64,000 nt of DNA from positions 1,674,001-1,738,000 of the forward strand of contig OZ345383.1 in assembly GCA_977006965.1 (NCBI GenBank), written 5' to 3'. Positions within the stretch are counted from its first letter, which is position 1. Every line of letters starts with the position of its first letter. Origin of the DNA: Phymatolithon calcareum (Eukaryota; Rhodophyta; Florideophyceae; Hapalidiales). Position numbers and translations under genes: made by a program. Under the pieces are notes generated by a model. It was not told the origin of the DNA. It saw only the letters and a list, made by a program, of their open reading frames with translations, and did no database searches. Shown here one piece after another: positions 30,824 to 42,459 of the stretch.

Positions 30824-31885
30824 AAAGAAACCCATAGGCGTTACTTCCCAATATGCCTCGCACAAGGCCGAGACTCGTGTCTTGACAAGGGGCATCTATA
30901 ATCAGTAGAGCCATGACGGAGGCCACATTTTAAGTGAAAGTTGCTTGGATATCGGCACCAACATAGATTACATTGCGTTGCCTCTTGACGTGCAATACCA
31001 AGATAAATATTGCTCTCCTACTACTTCTACTCAAAACGGTTCCGAAGACCCTTACAAAGATCTTCCTGTCCAGTCATGCGCGCACCCGCGAGCGGTTTCC
31101 TTGGTTTTTGCAAGGGAAGGCGTTCCGCAAGGGGAGTCCCCGAGGCTTAGAAAATCTTCGGTTTCTTCGCTTGCACCCATATTGTAAAATCTGCTACACG
31201 CCCATTTTCAGGCAGAGCAGAAACTGCTGCTCGCAGCGGTATAATCTCAGGAGACGAGATTTAAGTGAAGTGCAGCATTGCGCAGAATGATGCTGTTTCC
31301 GATCTACATATGGGAAGTGCTTTGCCAAAAGAAGGGCGTTAATGAAGGCCTTGATCGTTCTGCAGATCTGTCGTCCCTTCTCTGTTACGGAAAGTTTAAC
31401 TATTAAAGGTAATTTCATATTTTGTTGTGAGCCCAAGTGAAGACGAGTTGTACGCCGTGCAAAATGGCGTAATGGCCCTCGTCTTCAGTTTCAAGCTTGG
31501 AATCACAAGACGCGTCCTGTGATCTTCTTCTGATCGAAGAACATGCAAAACCCCCCAACAAATCAGCCCACTAAGCTTCGTCGAAGAACCTGAGTTTTAT
31601 TTGCATGTTGAAAGGGGATTCATTTGCGGATATGGGACCTTCCCGATCCTGGAAAGCACCACTGAACCTGGTCTTGTTACATCCCTCTCATTCAACCGTT
31701 TTTGTCTTCGAACTTGAAACGCGCCGCTGCGCACATTTTTCTCATGCGTTTCCGCAAAACCCCGCGATAGCCATGCTTCAGCAGATGTTGAAGTGTGAAA
31801 AGAGAAAACGGTTCTGGGTGTCTTAATTTTATACACATTTCCTTGTTCCCATTTCACAAGGATGTTTCTACCGCTGCACTCTGCG
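30824..31885. other. Spacer between M20 relic and bZIP gene
   Basis: About 1.06 kb with no supported ORF. The right 200 bp should be the 3' UTR of the minus-strand bZIP gene. Confidence 0.4.
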
Positions 31886-33604
31886 TCATACGAGTTCAGT
31901 CCCGAAAAACTGCGAACGCAGCACCTCATTCTCCGCCAGCATCTGCTGCTTCTTTTTCTTGAGCTCCTCCACCCTGAGGTGCAAAGTCACTAATTCCTTC
32001 TTCTGCGCCTCTATTTGGGCCCTTCTCCTTTGATTGCTCTTTGCTGCGCTGAGTCGATTCCGAATCTTCTTCTGCTCAGCTTTGTCCACAGGCGACAATG
32101 TGCTCAATGGTATAGGTACCTTCACAGGCTTGTTCTCCGATACAGGCATTGGCCGCGGTGCGAGCTGATGTGACGATTTGCCAAGACCATTCATACTCCT
32201 CGTAGCCGTGGCAGACACAGCTGGAGAGCCTGACCGAGACAGTATTGGCGACATTGACATCTGCGGGACGAACCCGTCCATAAAATCCGGGCTGACAGGA
32301 GCCGAGGATGGAGGAGGAGGAGGCGGGAGAATAACACGTTGAGCCGCGGATTGGTTGGTAGTCGAGATGAGCGTGGCATCAATGGTAGGTGAAAGAACGG
32401 AAGCGTAATAGTGCTGTGCTGCGGTTTGTTTAAGGCGAGCACTCTCTGCGGCCGTGAGTGATTCAATGAGAGAGATCTGGTGTCCAGTCTGGCGAGACAG
32501 CAGTTCACCTGTGTCTGGATCCATAATGTCCTTTTTGGCTCGAAGAGCGAAGAAATTTCCCTTCATGTTACGCTCCAGTTTTGCAAGAGAGGCCATCATG
32601 GCAGACATGTCGAAGAGTCCAGCCGAAGTGTCCGTGTTTCCTGGCTTACGCGGGATACCCACACCGTCGTCGGTTGACCCGTCTGCGCCAAGGGACCAGC
32701 GCGTTGGAGGAGGAGATCTGTGCGGTACTAGGGCGTTGGAGATGTCGGGGAAGGCAACCTCTTCCAGAAACGGGTCCAAATCAGGATCTGCTGCTCCGAA
32801 TGGGAGAGGTGTGTTGTCTACTGGCGAAGAAAACGAGTTGAGATCGCGGAATAGATCATCCATGGAATCATCAAGACCAGGGACTGGGTCAAACGGCGAG
32901 GCAGCACGGGGTTTTGACTCCTCGTACTGGAACGTTGGCTTTGAGCTGAGATCACGGGTTTCCAAATTGCACTGCGAGGAAATAACAACACTGGGAAGCG
33001 AATCTGCGGTGTAATGGATCATAGGCACGATGATAAAGTTGCGCTCGCACGAGCCGTCGCAATGGAACAGCATCTGAATAAGACCCGACGCACCAGCGGC
33101 AATTTGTGGGGAGAACGCCAAGAACTGGCGAGCGCGCATGTCATATGCGAAGCGGCTCATTATGTAGTGACGCCCCTGCGCGGTAGTTACCGGTATGTAA
33201 CCTGTGAGTTTGGTGTATTGGTGCCCAGAGCAGAACGTATATCCGACGGTGACGTTGTCGGCAATTGCGACAGGAACGATAAGCTGGTTCAAGTCCTTGT
33301 TCATGACGACCTTGGGGGGCTCCTTCGCGACGTTTCCATCGCACGGAGTGTCGTAGTTGGTGGCGGACAGCGTGTGTCGCATATGGACGCCAAGCGCGCG
33401 GTCAAACGACTCCGGCGGAAGCGGCGGATGGGCGCCGCCACCCTCGCCCGGGAACAACCATTCTGCAACCCAACGGTGAGTTCGTGCGATTTCTAGCCCT
33501 TGCGAAAGAATACACTTGCCGAGCTTGCGGCCTACCTGCTCGCGCTGGTAGCGGTGCTTGCCGTTCGGGGCCAGACTGCACTCTCCATTCTCTGCTGACT
33601 GCAT
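31886..33604 (-). CDS. bZIP transcription factor with non-canonical basic region
   Basis: Predicted 572-residue protein starting at the first in-frame ATG (33604). The bZIP domain is at the extreme C-terminus (about 505-565). The basic region reads KKIRNRLSAAKSNQRRRAQ, with the invariant N516, but the invariant Arg nine positions into the N-x7-R/K motif is N524. The following leucine zipper is short, with L/V/M heptads and many lysines (LHLRVEELKKKKQQMLAENE). Before it comes a Ser/Pro-rich region with a PPPPPP run and an acidic stretch (DDSMDDLFRDLNSF), plausible activation surfaces. The N-terminal 250 residues, with EWLFPG and several aromatic blocks, look folded but match no domain I recognise. 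Nuclear function is inferred from bZIP. Confidence 0.82.
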   Translation of the reverse strand: MQSAENGECSLAPNGKHRYQREQVGRKLGKCILSQGLEIARTHRWVAEWLFPGEGGGAHPPLPPESFDRALGVHMRHTLSATNYDTPCDGNVAKEPPKVVMNKDLNQLIVPVAIADNVTVGYTFCSGHQYTKLTGYIPVTTAQGRHYIMSRFAYDMRARQFLAFSPQIAAGASGLIQMLFHCDGSCERNFIIVPMIHYTADSLPSVVISSQCNLETRDLSSKPTFQYEESKPRAASPFDPVPGLDDSMDDLFRDLNSFSSPVDNTPLPFGAADPDLDPFLEEVAFPDISNALVPHRSPPPTRWSLGADGSTDDGVGIPRKPGNTDTSAGLFDMSAMMASLAKLERNMKGNFFALRAKKDIMDPDTGELLSRQTGHQISLIESLTAAESARLKQTAAQHYYASVLSPTIDATLISTTNQSAAQRVILPPPPPPSSAPVSPDFMDGFVPQMSMSPILSRSGSPAVSATATRSMNGLGKSSHQLAPRPMPVSENKPVKVPIPLSTLSPVDKAEQKKIRNRLSAAKSNQRRRAQIEAQKKELVTLHLRVEELKKKKQQMLAENEVLRSQFFGTELV

Positions 33605-34370
33605 GGGCGGAGAATGCTTAAGCGTACTTCGAGGAAGAGAAGGCGCAGGAAGGTTGATACAGAAACCACCACAGACAACGATGGGGAAAGCAGAACGCGG
33701 CTGAGGAAATGTGGAAATGAGTGCGAGGTACACCGGCGCACGCTGGTGCGCGGATTTGGTGCACAATGCATCAGCAAATTATAATAATTTCGACGCTGCC
33801 TGCGGGGTACCGCAGATTAGTTGCAACTTTGCGGAGTCCAGCAATTCGAGTCCAGATATGATAGCCACAATGGGTGTTTCCATTGGCTGTTGAGAAAGTA
33901 CCTCATGAAGACTGGCACATCCAAGTCTCGCTGATTGGCACAGGATAAGCACACAACACAATGGTTCCAATCACCGGGCTCCAAACCTCCATCCGCGAGC
34001 AGATGTAAATAGTCCAAAATAAATTAATCGCGTCTCATTGTAATTAAATTACGAATTTCTCCCGATGACTTACGGTGAATCCAAATTCGCCAAGTGGCGC
34101 TCTTTTATTCATTATTTTTCGAATTATTTTTAATCTGATGCGGTCTTTAAGACCGGTTTTCAGAATTCGGATTCATCCACTCATATTGCGCCAGGTACAC
34201 ACTCTTCAACTTCTGCACTAAATGATGCAATATCGTTAGATATTGCGCACCCAAGCCTAATTAAAATTATAGGCTTGGGCCCACGCCATGGCGATACCCC
34301 GGCGTTCATCTTTATTTATTTTTGTGGTGGCAATTGCAGAGCAGTCGATGATGTTGTATTAGCCGTTGCT
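33605..34370. other. Spacer, AT-rich towards the fold-back element
   Basis: About 770 bp. It contains the bZIP promoter side and a hairpin (CCCAAGCCTA...TAGGCTTGGG, about 34252-34282). No gene seen. Confidence 0.4.
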
Positions 34371-35997
34371 GGAGGATGCGGGAAACTTCGAATTTAGTGC
34401 GTTTTGACATATTTTTGCATTGTAACACTGTTAAATATTGCCACTAAATATGCATTAAATTGAAGGCACGACATTTTAAAAACCTAAAACATTTTTGGCC
34501 ATTTCCATATAATATATGGAAATGGCTAAAATAGATGCATACATTTGAAAGAACATAATATGTTATATTTGTCAAATGTTCGAAAAATTCGAATTTATTC
34601 GTATATATTCGGATGACAAATATTCGACGATTCTTACTTCTCTATATGCCGAATTTTTGCCTTCTTCTATACTTGTTTTTGTAGACGCGAGAAAACACGA
34701 GCTGCTTTCACGTAACTAACGAAAGTAAATGTGAGCTTGGACCGATAAATATTTAATAGTTCATCTAAAATTGAGCATTTTCAGCGCTCATATCACTTTC
34801 ATTAAAACTCAGTTCTATTGGCCAGATGATCTTCCAAACCCGGTCAACTTTCAACTTATAAAACCTGATGCGGAAAAAATAAGTTGGAAGCTTAAATTCG
34901 ATTGTTTATTTTGATGTGATGAGGATTTTATAAGTTGTAAATCACTACATTATTCCTCGGAGAGGAGTGAAATATAAGATAGATTTTCTCAAGAATTTGA
35001 GAAGGGGAAGAGGAAAAAATAAGTTTTTTCTCACTTAATTTTTGTGCAGAGGTAAGAACAAAATAAGTTAGTTTTTTCTAATATTTTGAAAACGTGAACA
35101 GAAAACGACAACAGTCTGGGCATGGACCGCTTTACCATCGTTTCGGTTCGTAGTGGTCCAGTGAAAGAGTCATTTTTGTACTTTATGTGGGAGCTTCCAT
35201 TGGCAACAAACTTGTACTTTTCAAAACGGCCTGTTTTCTCGCGTCTACAAAAACAAGTCGTATGTGTACCGTAAGCCGGGATAACAAATGTGTAAAACGT
35301 GCTCGTACCTGGTCCTCTTCGGTACAATAGTCCCTCGGGCTCCGCCCTCGGGTCCTATTGTACCCACTCGGGCCTGGTACTCTTACGTTTTACTTTCATT
35401 TGTTATCCCGGCTTACGGTACACATCTCCTTAATAATTCTAACTCCTGCAAAAGAACCCAAGAGAGGAGTAGAGATAGAATGACTTCAAGCAGAAAATAT
35501 GGTGTAGTTCGAGATTTTTTGCAAACTGGAGAGAAAACAGATTTCATATGTAAGTGCGAAATTGGCGAATATTCAAGATCTTGAGCGCCATATTTCTGCT
35601 CTTCATGATTGAAATGCGGCATATTTCTTGTTCCATAAAGTAGATTGCATGGTCTCCTTCAAGGAATTCGGTCGAACTTGAACGCTTGCGACTTGGTGGC
35701 GGAATATTCGCCGCTTTAATATCTGGCATATGCATATATATGGTTTTCTGTAAAAACGAAAATATTCGAGTTTTTTCGAACATAAATTATGACAAATGTA
35801 ATATATATATTATATTCTTTCAAATGTATGCATCTATATCATTTTGGCCATTACCATGATGGTAATGGCCAAAATTTCTTTAGGTTTTTAAAACGGCGTG
35901 CCTTCAATTTAATGCATATTTAGTGGCACATATTTAACAGTGTTACAATACAAAAATATGCCAAAACGCACTAAATTCGAAGTTTCCCGCATCCTCC
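34371..35997. mobile_element. AT-rich fold-back (long terminal inverted repeat) element
   Basis: A 1,627-bp element with long inverted arms. GGAGGATGCGGGAAACTTCG at 34371 is mirrored by its complement ending at 35997. The arms stay alignable for about 240 bp (34371-34615 and 35760-35997) at roughly 85-90% by eye. Each arm contains its own hairpin (34498-34526 and 35841-35875). Inside, a second perfect 25-bp inverted repeat (34672-34696 and 35233-35257) and a 162-bp palindrome are nested. No ORF of interest, so it is non-autonomous. I found no clear target duplication next to the termini. Confidence 0.85.
35263..35424. repeat. Nested 162-bp palindromic (MITE-like) sequence
   Basis: TGTGTACCGTAAGCCGGGAT at 35263 is complemented exactly at the right end (35405-35424). 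The arms of about 78 bp meet near CGGGCTCCGCCCTCGGG, with scattered mismatches in the middle. It is much more GC-rich than the surrounding element and is probably a separate insertion. Confidence 0.85.
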
Positions 35998-37066
35998 TGG
36001 GTTGGGGTCTCCAAGATAGCGGTTGAAATGGTCAGGGAATTATGAGAACTCTTTTCTACAGATCGCATTCGCGAGGCCTGAAGGGGGAGGTCGAACGTCG
36101 CACAGTCTTGTAGGCAAAAAATCTTAAGCACACTTTTACTAGAAGTTGTAGAAAACAGGGAACTCTTCTCCAATACAAATAAAAGTGATATGTAGTCTTC
36201 TCGCTCTCAGATTACTCGCTTGGCACAGTTTTGAGCGAAGACATCAGAAAAATGGGAAAAGCAACAGACGCACTGAAGTAACCTCAATCAACGTGCCACA
36301 AAATGTTGCATGCTGGTAGCAGGCTGCTACTAGCAGCATTTCACGATGGCTCGTTTGCATACGACCCTATGTGAAATGCCTGTTCTGTGGGAACCAAGGC
36401 GACCGCTTTATCGACACTCCACTCAATTGGTAGATTTGGCTCGAAAACGGTAAAGAAAATAACGTTTTCTTTTGGAATGAAAAATGGTTCGATTTACTCA
36501 AACTCGTGAACAAGGAGGGGCTATTTGACAGACCCATGCGCTAAATGTAATTAGCGCTCTCTTCAATAAAGAAAGAAAGAATAATGGGATGCAAATGTAT
36601 CTATAGAAGAATAAAGTGCAGATGAAGACGAGTTTAAGAGTGCAGTGTCTGTTAAGTCTGTTGAAGCATGATTTGGAAAGCTTTCCGGAATTTTAGTTGG
36701 CGGAGTTGCTTGAAGCTCTCCCCGTTTATCTGTCTCTCCCAGTGAAATAATTTGCAAAAGCGGGAGATGCGGATGAAGTTTTTGGGCTCAGCCCATCTCT
36801 CGTAATCAAATCATGTTCGAATTGTTCCATGCCTTCTATCAAGCAATAAAGCTCATGACTATACCACGTTTCACTAACAGCAAGAGCTTCTTTGATTCTA
36901 TAAACGAGTTTTTCATCAAAGGCACCAATTTGGATACCAAGTCACTGCGGAATTCCAAGAAACGATACAGCGGACGCATAAACTCTACGAATGGATGCTG
37001 ATGGACCATCAGTATGATTCATTGATACTTGAAGCAGCGAGATCCGAAAGGCTGCCCGTATCGCGT
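35998..37066. other. Spacer without gene
   Basis: About 1.07 kb; only short frames. Nothing recognisable apart from being flanked by two mobile-element remnants. Confidence 0.4.
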
Positions 37067-37595
37067 CGACGAGAAGAGGTTTTTTTGGCAACTGTTTAGT
37101 TGTTTATTTGAAAGCCCTCATTAACACTCCTAAGACTGTACGGGAGCAGCTTTTCGTAACTTGTTCATTCTAGTATATCGCCTGGTCCCTAATACAGGGA
37201 CTCGTCGTTTTCCATATTGTCAATTATGGTGACGCTGTAGATTAGTATGGAGTCTAATGCCTTTTCCGTTCTTAACATTTCTCCGGAGTCCAGTTCATAC
37301 TTTGTTAGGTTCATACGTATGGTCTCCAGGTGGCGCTCTGCTGCCGTTCCGAATGTATTCGATGTTAGCGTCGTGCTCACTTGAGGGAACCTTCTGCTTG
37401 CGTATTTTATGGCCAGCTGTCGATGTCTCACCTTGGTAAACCTGAGGATGGCCGGGATCTCATCCGGTTTCTCGTACGGTATTTTCCTCTTCTTGCTTCG
37501 AGCCTCGTGCCCTCTTTTGCGAGCAGTATTCGTCGGAGTTGGCCTGGAGATTTCCCTTCCTGTATACGTTTGAAGGGGGCCGCGACCAGAAGAGG
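37067..37595 (-). mobile_element. LINE 3' fragment with target duplication
   Basis: The body 37080-37582 reads on the minus strand. It ends in seven A residues (T run at 37080-37086) and is flanked by CGACGAGAAGAGG (37067-37079) and CGACCAGAAGAGG (37583-37595), a 13-bp duplication with one mismatch. The coding remnant gives KKRKIPYEKPDEIPAILRF, then TKVRHRQLAIKYASRRFPQV and a Glu/Leu-rich tail to a stop at 37189, matching the C-terminus of the LINEs at 14.2 and 60.0 kb. One frameshift separates the upstream part. It is an extreme 5' truncation. Confidence 0.85.
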
Positions 37596-38139
37596 TGCTC
37601 CTGCTTCAGTTGATTGAGAACTCCACCCGAACGGTGCCCGATTTTAGCTCATGGATGCAACAGGGACGCAATTCTGTACGAACCAGTGTGCAAAAATCCT
37701 GATTTTACTGTACTGTACGTTGTGGTGAACGTTCCGTCACGAGAAGTAAGTTATCGGCCTGGTGGTCACAAAGACCATATAAGAGCTATCTTTGAGAGAA
37801 CGTTAGATGCAGTCGAGTTTTTGAACAATGATCGACTGTTGCAGAAAAGTTCCAGTCATTGACCTCACATGAGAACGATCCTACGGCAATAATGGAAAAG
37901 TATGCTCGAATAATAATTATTTATTATTCATTCACTGGATACAACGAGGAGGAGTAATGGGACAGTCCCGTCCACAGGGTCATGATCCGTAGCCTGCCCA
38001 GTATGTCCACCCCTTGAACACCTGTCCCATAAAAGTTGCACAGCTGTCATTTCTAACTAGCAGCTCAGTCCTCAGAGAGACCTTACCATGCTAATCTGGA
38101 CACCGTTCATGCCCTGAAAGGCATCCCGGCCTGCAGGAG
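37596..38139. other. Promoter-side spacer of MATE gene
   Basis: About 540 bp; contains TACTGTACTGTAC at 37706-37718. No gene seen. Confidence 0.4.
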
Positions 38140-39738
38140 ATGACCAACCTACCCGTTGGCATCGCCTTGTGCCACAATCTCGACTCTAACCTTCCCTCTC
38201 CCCCATCAGCATCATTCCATTCCACGTTTCAATGTGCTTTCGTCACTATACCTTCTCTGTCACCGGGTCATCGCATTCCGCACTCTCCACATCGAAGCCG
38301 GCGCCGACACCACACACACATCCGCACATTCCGATGCGCAGCTGGAAACCTACCCGCACTCCCCACGGCACGGGAAAGCGATGACCGACCATCACGACAG
38401 TCACGCTCCGACATCGGCGACCTATTCCAATTCGCCATCCCGAGCTACATCTCGCAGACAACCGAGCCGCTCGCCGCGCTCGTCGACCTCTTCTGGGTCG
38501 GTCGCCAGGGCGCTCTTCCCTTAGCCGGCACGGCCGTCGGGTCAGCACTCTTCAACACGTTTGCCTACGTCTTTTCCTCCCTCTCCTACTGCGCGAATGC
38601 CCGCATCGCAGCTCAAAACACGCGTGCCGGCGTCGAGCGCGCCGCAGCCGCATCCACGCTCGTCGCGTTATACCTGGGCACTATTGTCGCGCTCCTCCTC
38701 TTCATCTGCGCGCCGCAATTGACGCGACTGATGGGCGCACATACGGACACTGCATCCTACGCCGTGCATTACCTCCGTGCACGGGCATTGGGGCTTCCTT
38801 TCATACTAACTTTCTTCGCATTATCAGGAATTTTCCGCGGTTTGCGCGACCTGCGTCATCCGCTAAATGCATCCGTGATCGGTGCAGGGGTCAACATGAT
38901 ACTCGACCCGATGTTCATGTCCGGATATCCGCTGTCGTTGGGGGTCACAGGCGCCGGCATTGCAACCAGTATTGCTGCAGCGAGTATGACCGTCTACTTG
39001 GTGCTTGCACTGGCGCGCAAAAGGGTTTTGAGATTTCCGCGCGGGTTTCGTGGCGGTCGTGTGCGACGCGTGGATGCTAGTGCGGTGCTGGGACCGTTGG
39101 TTCCGCTGTCCGCGAAACGCATACTGGAGAGCGCGGCATTGGCCGTATGCTGCGCATCGGCGGCGAGAATCGGACCGGCATGTGCGGCAGCTATGGAAAT
39201 TGCGCAACAGTGCTGGTGGACGGTCGGTGTGATGTGGTGGCCGCTCGGAGTGGCCGCTTCAGCGGTTATTGCTGGTGTTGTTGCGCGTGGTGAGAAGGAT
39301 ATGCATCAGAGAGTTGCCGCGGTTGCTGATATGACTTTGAAGATTGTTGGCGCTCTGGGTTTGCTTGGTGGAGTGGTTATGTTTGCGGCATCCGGAATGG
39401 TGCCGACGATTTTTGTGCGCGAAATTCAATTCAAAACGGAGGCTAGTAAGGCGGTACGTTATCTAGCAATTATGTTGCCGGTGAGTGCGATTGTAGACGC
39501 AATCGACGCGGTGCTCATTGCGGCAGGGGACGGAAGGTTTGTTTTCGTGGCGAGCGCGATCGGAGTTGGAGTTTGTCTTGGCGTTATTGCGCTGCTGCCG
39601 GCATGCATTGAAACTATCTGGATCGCACTTGGGGGAATGATGGTTGTGCAGGCCGTTGCGGTGGGGTGGCGGTATAGCCTGTTCGTTAGATTTTCTTCCG
39701 GTAGGATGTACGCTGGAAGTTTTGCAGACAAACTGTAG
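38140..39738 (+). CDS. MATE-family multidrug/metabolite transporter, probably plastid-targeted
   Basis: Predicted 532-residue membrane protein, ATG at 38140. The first 90 residues are Ser/His/Arg-rich and look like a targeting peptide. The MatE domains follow: FAIPSYISQTTEPLAALVDLFWVGR (read in two parts) carries the family's TM1 P and D residues, then LAGTAVGSALFN and GIFRGLRDLRHPL. A second half begins near PLSAKRILESAALAV. About twelve hydrophobic helices can be drawn. MATE proteins export organic compounds in exchange for H+ or Na+. The fusion of a targeting region with this core recalls EDS5-type plastid MATEs; the substrate cannot be told. Confidence 0.88.
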   Translation: MTNLPVGIALCHNLDSNLPSPPSASFHSTFQCAFVTIPSLSPGHRIPHSPHRSRRRHHTHIRTFRCAAGNLPALPTARESDDRPSRQSRSDIGDLFQFAIPSYISQTTEPLAALVDLFWVGRQGALPLAGTAVGSALFNTFAYVFSSLSYCANARIAAQNTRAGVERAAAASTLVALYLGTIVALLLFICAPQLTRLMGAHTDTASYAVHYLRARALGLPFILTFFALSGIFRGLRDLRHPLNASVIGAGVNMILDPMFMSGYPLSLGVTGAGIATSIAAASMTVYLVLALARKRVLRFPRGFRGGRVRRVDASAVLGPLVPLSAKRILESAALAVCCASAARIGPACAAAMEIAQQCWWTVGVMWWPLGVAASAVIAGVVARGEKDMHQRVAAVADMTLKIVGALGLLGGVVMFAASGMVPTIFVREIQFKTEASKAVRYLAIMLPVSAIVDAIDAVLIAAGDGRFVFVASAIGVGVCLGVIALLPACIETIWIALGGMMVVQAVAVGWRYSLFVRFSSGRMYAGSFADKL

Positions 39739-42459
39739 TATAGAACTCGACAAGAACAGACGAAGTTGTTCCCACTGCGTATGATACCTTTCACTGAGAA
39801 GATATAACCTCCGAGGCAGGATACAGTATGATAAGGATGCCGTTCCGGGCTGGGCTCGGGCGCAGGCTGCATTCTGCAGTCTGCAGTCTGCGGGGATGTC
39901 GTTTTCTTCAGCTCAGTGCTCAGTGTATTGTATTCTCTGGGAAGGCGACTGTCTCAACAGAAGCCACAGACATTCCTCACCTTTTGGAAGAGATATACGT
40001 AAGAAAGCGACATCATGAACGGCGGAATGCGGGCATGCACTACTGTAGCACGGGCTTCTGGCTCAGTTCCTCTCGTTTGCCAATGCCGTCCAGTAACAAG
40101 TTGCAAAAAGAACGCATCGAACGCCCACTCAGCATTTCTGCGTTTCGCACCTGCAATTTCCAATTATGCGTGAAGCAAACGCGCCAGCCAGCCAAAAAAG
40201 GGAAGGGTGCAAGTCAGTATTTGGGACAGATTGTCGAATCTTGGGACAATTATTGATTTTATAGATCGCCCGGATTTGAAAATTCTTCACGGAAAACGAT
40301 CGAGTTGTTACTCCTCACAATTCCTCTGCTATCTTTGTTTTCTAATAACTAATAATCGTTCCGGCGAACGCCCCGACCCGGTGTGTCGTGAAGATCACCT
40401 ACCGCCCCTCGGTGCGGTTCCGACTTTGGCCCCCCAGGTTCCGTTGACGGAACGGACGATCCGGAATATCATAAATTCAGTCATTGTGCCTCAGCACACG
40501 GCCGACTTAGGCCGTCGCACCCCTCGCTGCCCTGCATCCTGCGCAGCAGCGTCGCCTGTATACCCGCCCGACAGTCAAATACTTTCCTCACGGACCACAC
40601 TGTCGGAGTTTGAGACTGAAATTCGCAACGGTCTTCGAGATAGAGGCAAATCGAGGGTTTTCGCAACCCAATTATTCAGGACTATGTATCCCCATGCACA
40701 TCGGTGGCGCTGCAGCAAATTCAACACCGATTTCAGGCTCTTGTCCAACTGAGATATGATTTCGTGGTAGGTCGTCCTGCCTAGTATTGGAAATAATAAT
40801 ACTGTACTGTACCCCAGCACATGTTGGAACAGTTCTGAAGTCATCGCCGGCGTTACAGTACTGAGCGGAGACTTCTGCCGGGAGGCAACACCCGATGGCA
40901 ACAACGGATATGCTGCATTTGAGGGACGGTGCAAGGGCAACGGAAATGTAACAGTCTGGGGGCCTAATTTTCCGCCAGCTTTCCTCCCCAGCCTTCTTTT
41001 AATTGCGAAGTATCACAGCTGGTCGAAAAGGACTTGCATTGGATCGATGTATTCTTGATGCCAAGAGTGTCAAGCCGCGCTTGATGTAGCTCGAATTCAC
41101 AAGAGCTCAGCCGGTTTTGCACGCAAGCTTAAATGAACGAAACCAATCTTGAAATTCTTTGCTTTGAAAAGATAGGCTGCTGCTGATGCATCAATTGCTT
41201 TCACAAGTTTTCACACCAGAGGGGTTTGAAATCGCCTACCGCTGTCCTTCTACCACCGTCTGCTCTATCCGCCTCCTGATTACGGGCACAGGAGAGAGGC
41301 TGTCGTTTGTGCATCGTCAAGTCGACTCCTTCCAGTCGTCAATGTAGTTTGGAAACATCGTAGAAGCGGACTGTAGTGTGCGATCACTCATGCGTTGATC
41401 TTCTCGCGCAAGCTCAATCTCGGAGATTGCAAATGGTCTTCCAACTGCGTTTTTGTCGTCCGTGTTATCTTTTCTTCCACTCTATAGGTTTTTAACAGCG
41501 CGTGCTGTATGACGCGCGATCCAGCTCGAATGCGCACGCGATGCTTAAACTTGCGGACCGAACAATTGTTTTCTTCAAAGTTTGAGGTCACGAATATTCT
41601 TTATCCCTTCTTGCAGGATGCGCCTTTAGAAGTTCGCGCGATTTATTAATAGACTAACCGGACAAAATAGAATGGACGATTCTCCTTGATCGATCCTGTA
41701 TTCGATCGGTCGTCTGAAAACGACACCGCAAAAGGAATTCAGCTCGGCTCACGCCCACAGACATTCCGGTACAGTACTCCAGCGCTCTGTTCTAGAAAAT
41801 TTAATTCTAGTTCAAACTGAATTCAGTACACTCTCCCTTGCCATGCCGTATATATTTCCGTTTTTGTAACGCCAAAATTCCATGAATCGTATTCCTCCAT
41901 CCTCCCCTGCGACGTGAAGGAACAATATAGATCTCGTACAGTGAATAGAGCCTAGATCCACACGTACCGGCTCCCATACCGGCTCCCATAGCGACCATAT
42001 GGAACCGCGTTCTGAGTTCATCTATGAAGAGAATTCTAAAGTTAGCATCATGATGCACTTATGATCGGCGTGCATGTAGCCGCAAAAAATCAGCAATTAA
42101 TCATTCATCAAATTAAAGACGTACACCACAGAAAAATAGCCAATCTCTAGCTCGTATAGGAAAGACTATCCAATCAGCAACCTCCACAGACTTCGTCTCA
42201 TACACCTCCGATCCGTCCAAATTCCACTATCATCAACATCAACTCTTCCTCCAATATCTCTCACAACGGACGCCACACAGACGGCAGAGTACTCTCCAAG
42301 CATCCCTTTCATTAACTAATTGAAAGCGCCTCCACTATCGGCACTTATAACACCCTGTCCGCTTCACGCCCCGCCGAACAATTCGAAATCGGTCACACCA
42401 CACTCATCGTTAACCATTCCTATCTGCACGCACTCACAATCTCACATCTCACAACCAAA
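39739..42459. other. 2.7-kb spacer without supported gene
   Basis: Short frames only. A Pro/Arg-rich open frame at 40207-40752 matches nothing and is probably chance. ACTGTACTGTAC at 40801-40812 and further CAGTACT motifs near 40855 and 41770 belong to a recurrent intergenic motif. The last 150 bp should contain the MEMO1 promoter. Confidence 0.4.

Noticed and set aside
34371-35997. Target-site duplication of the fold-back element
   Set aside because: The bases outside GGAGGATGCG and CGCATCCTCC do not match for any length from 2 to 10, so either the duplication has decayed or the true ends lie elsewhere.
38156-38548. Overlapping frames on both strands at the MATE 5' end
   Set aside because: They lie within the MATE targeting region and have no independent support.
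39828-40752. Plus-strand frames of 142 and 181 codons downstream of the MATE gene
   Set aside because: Odd composition, no family resemblance and no matching splice pattern; treated as chance.
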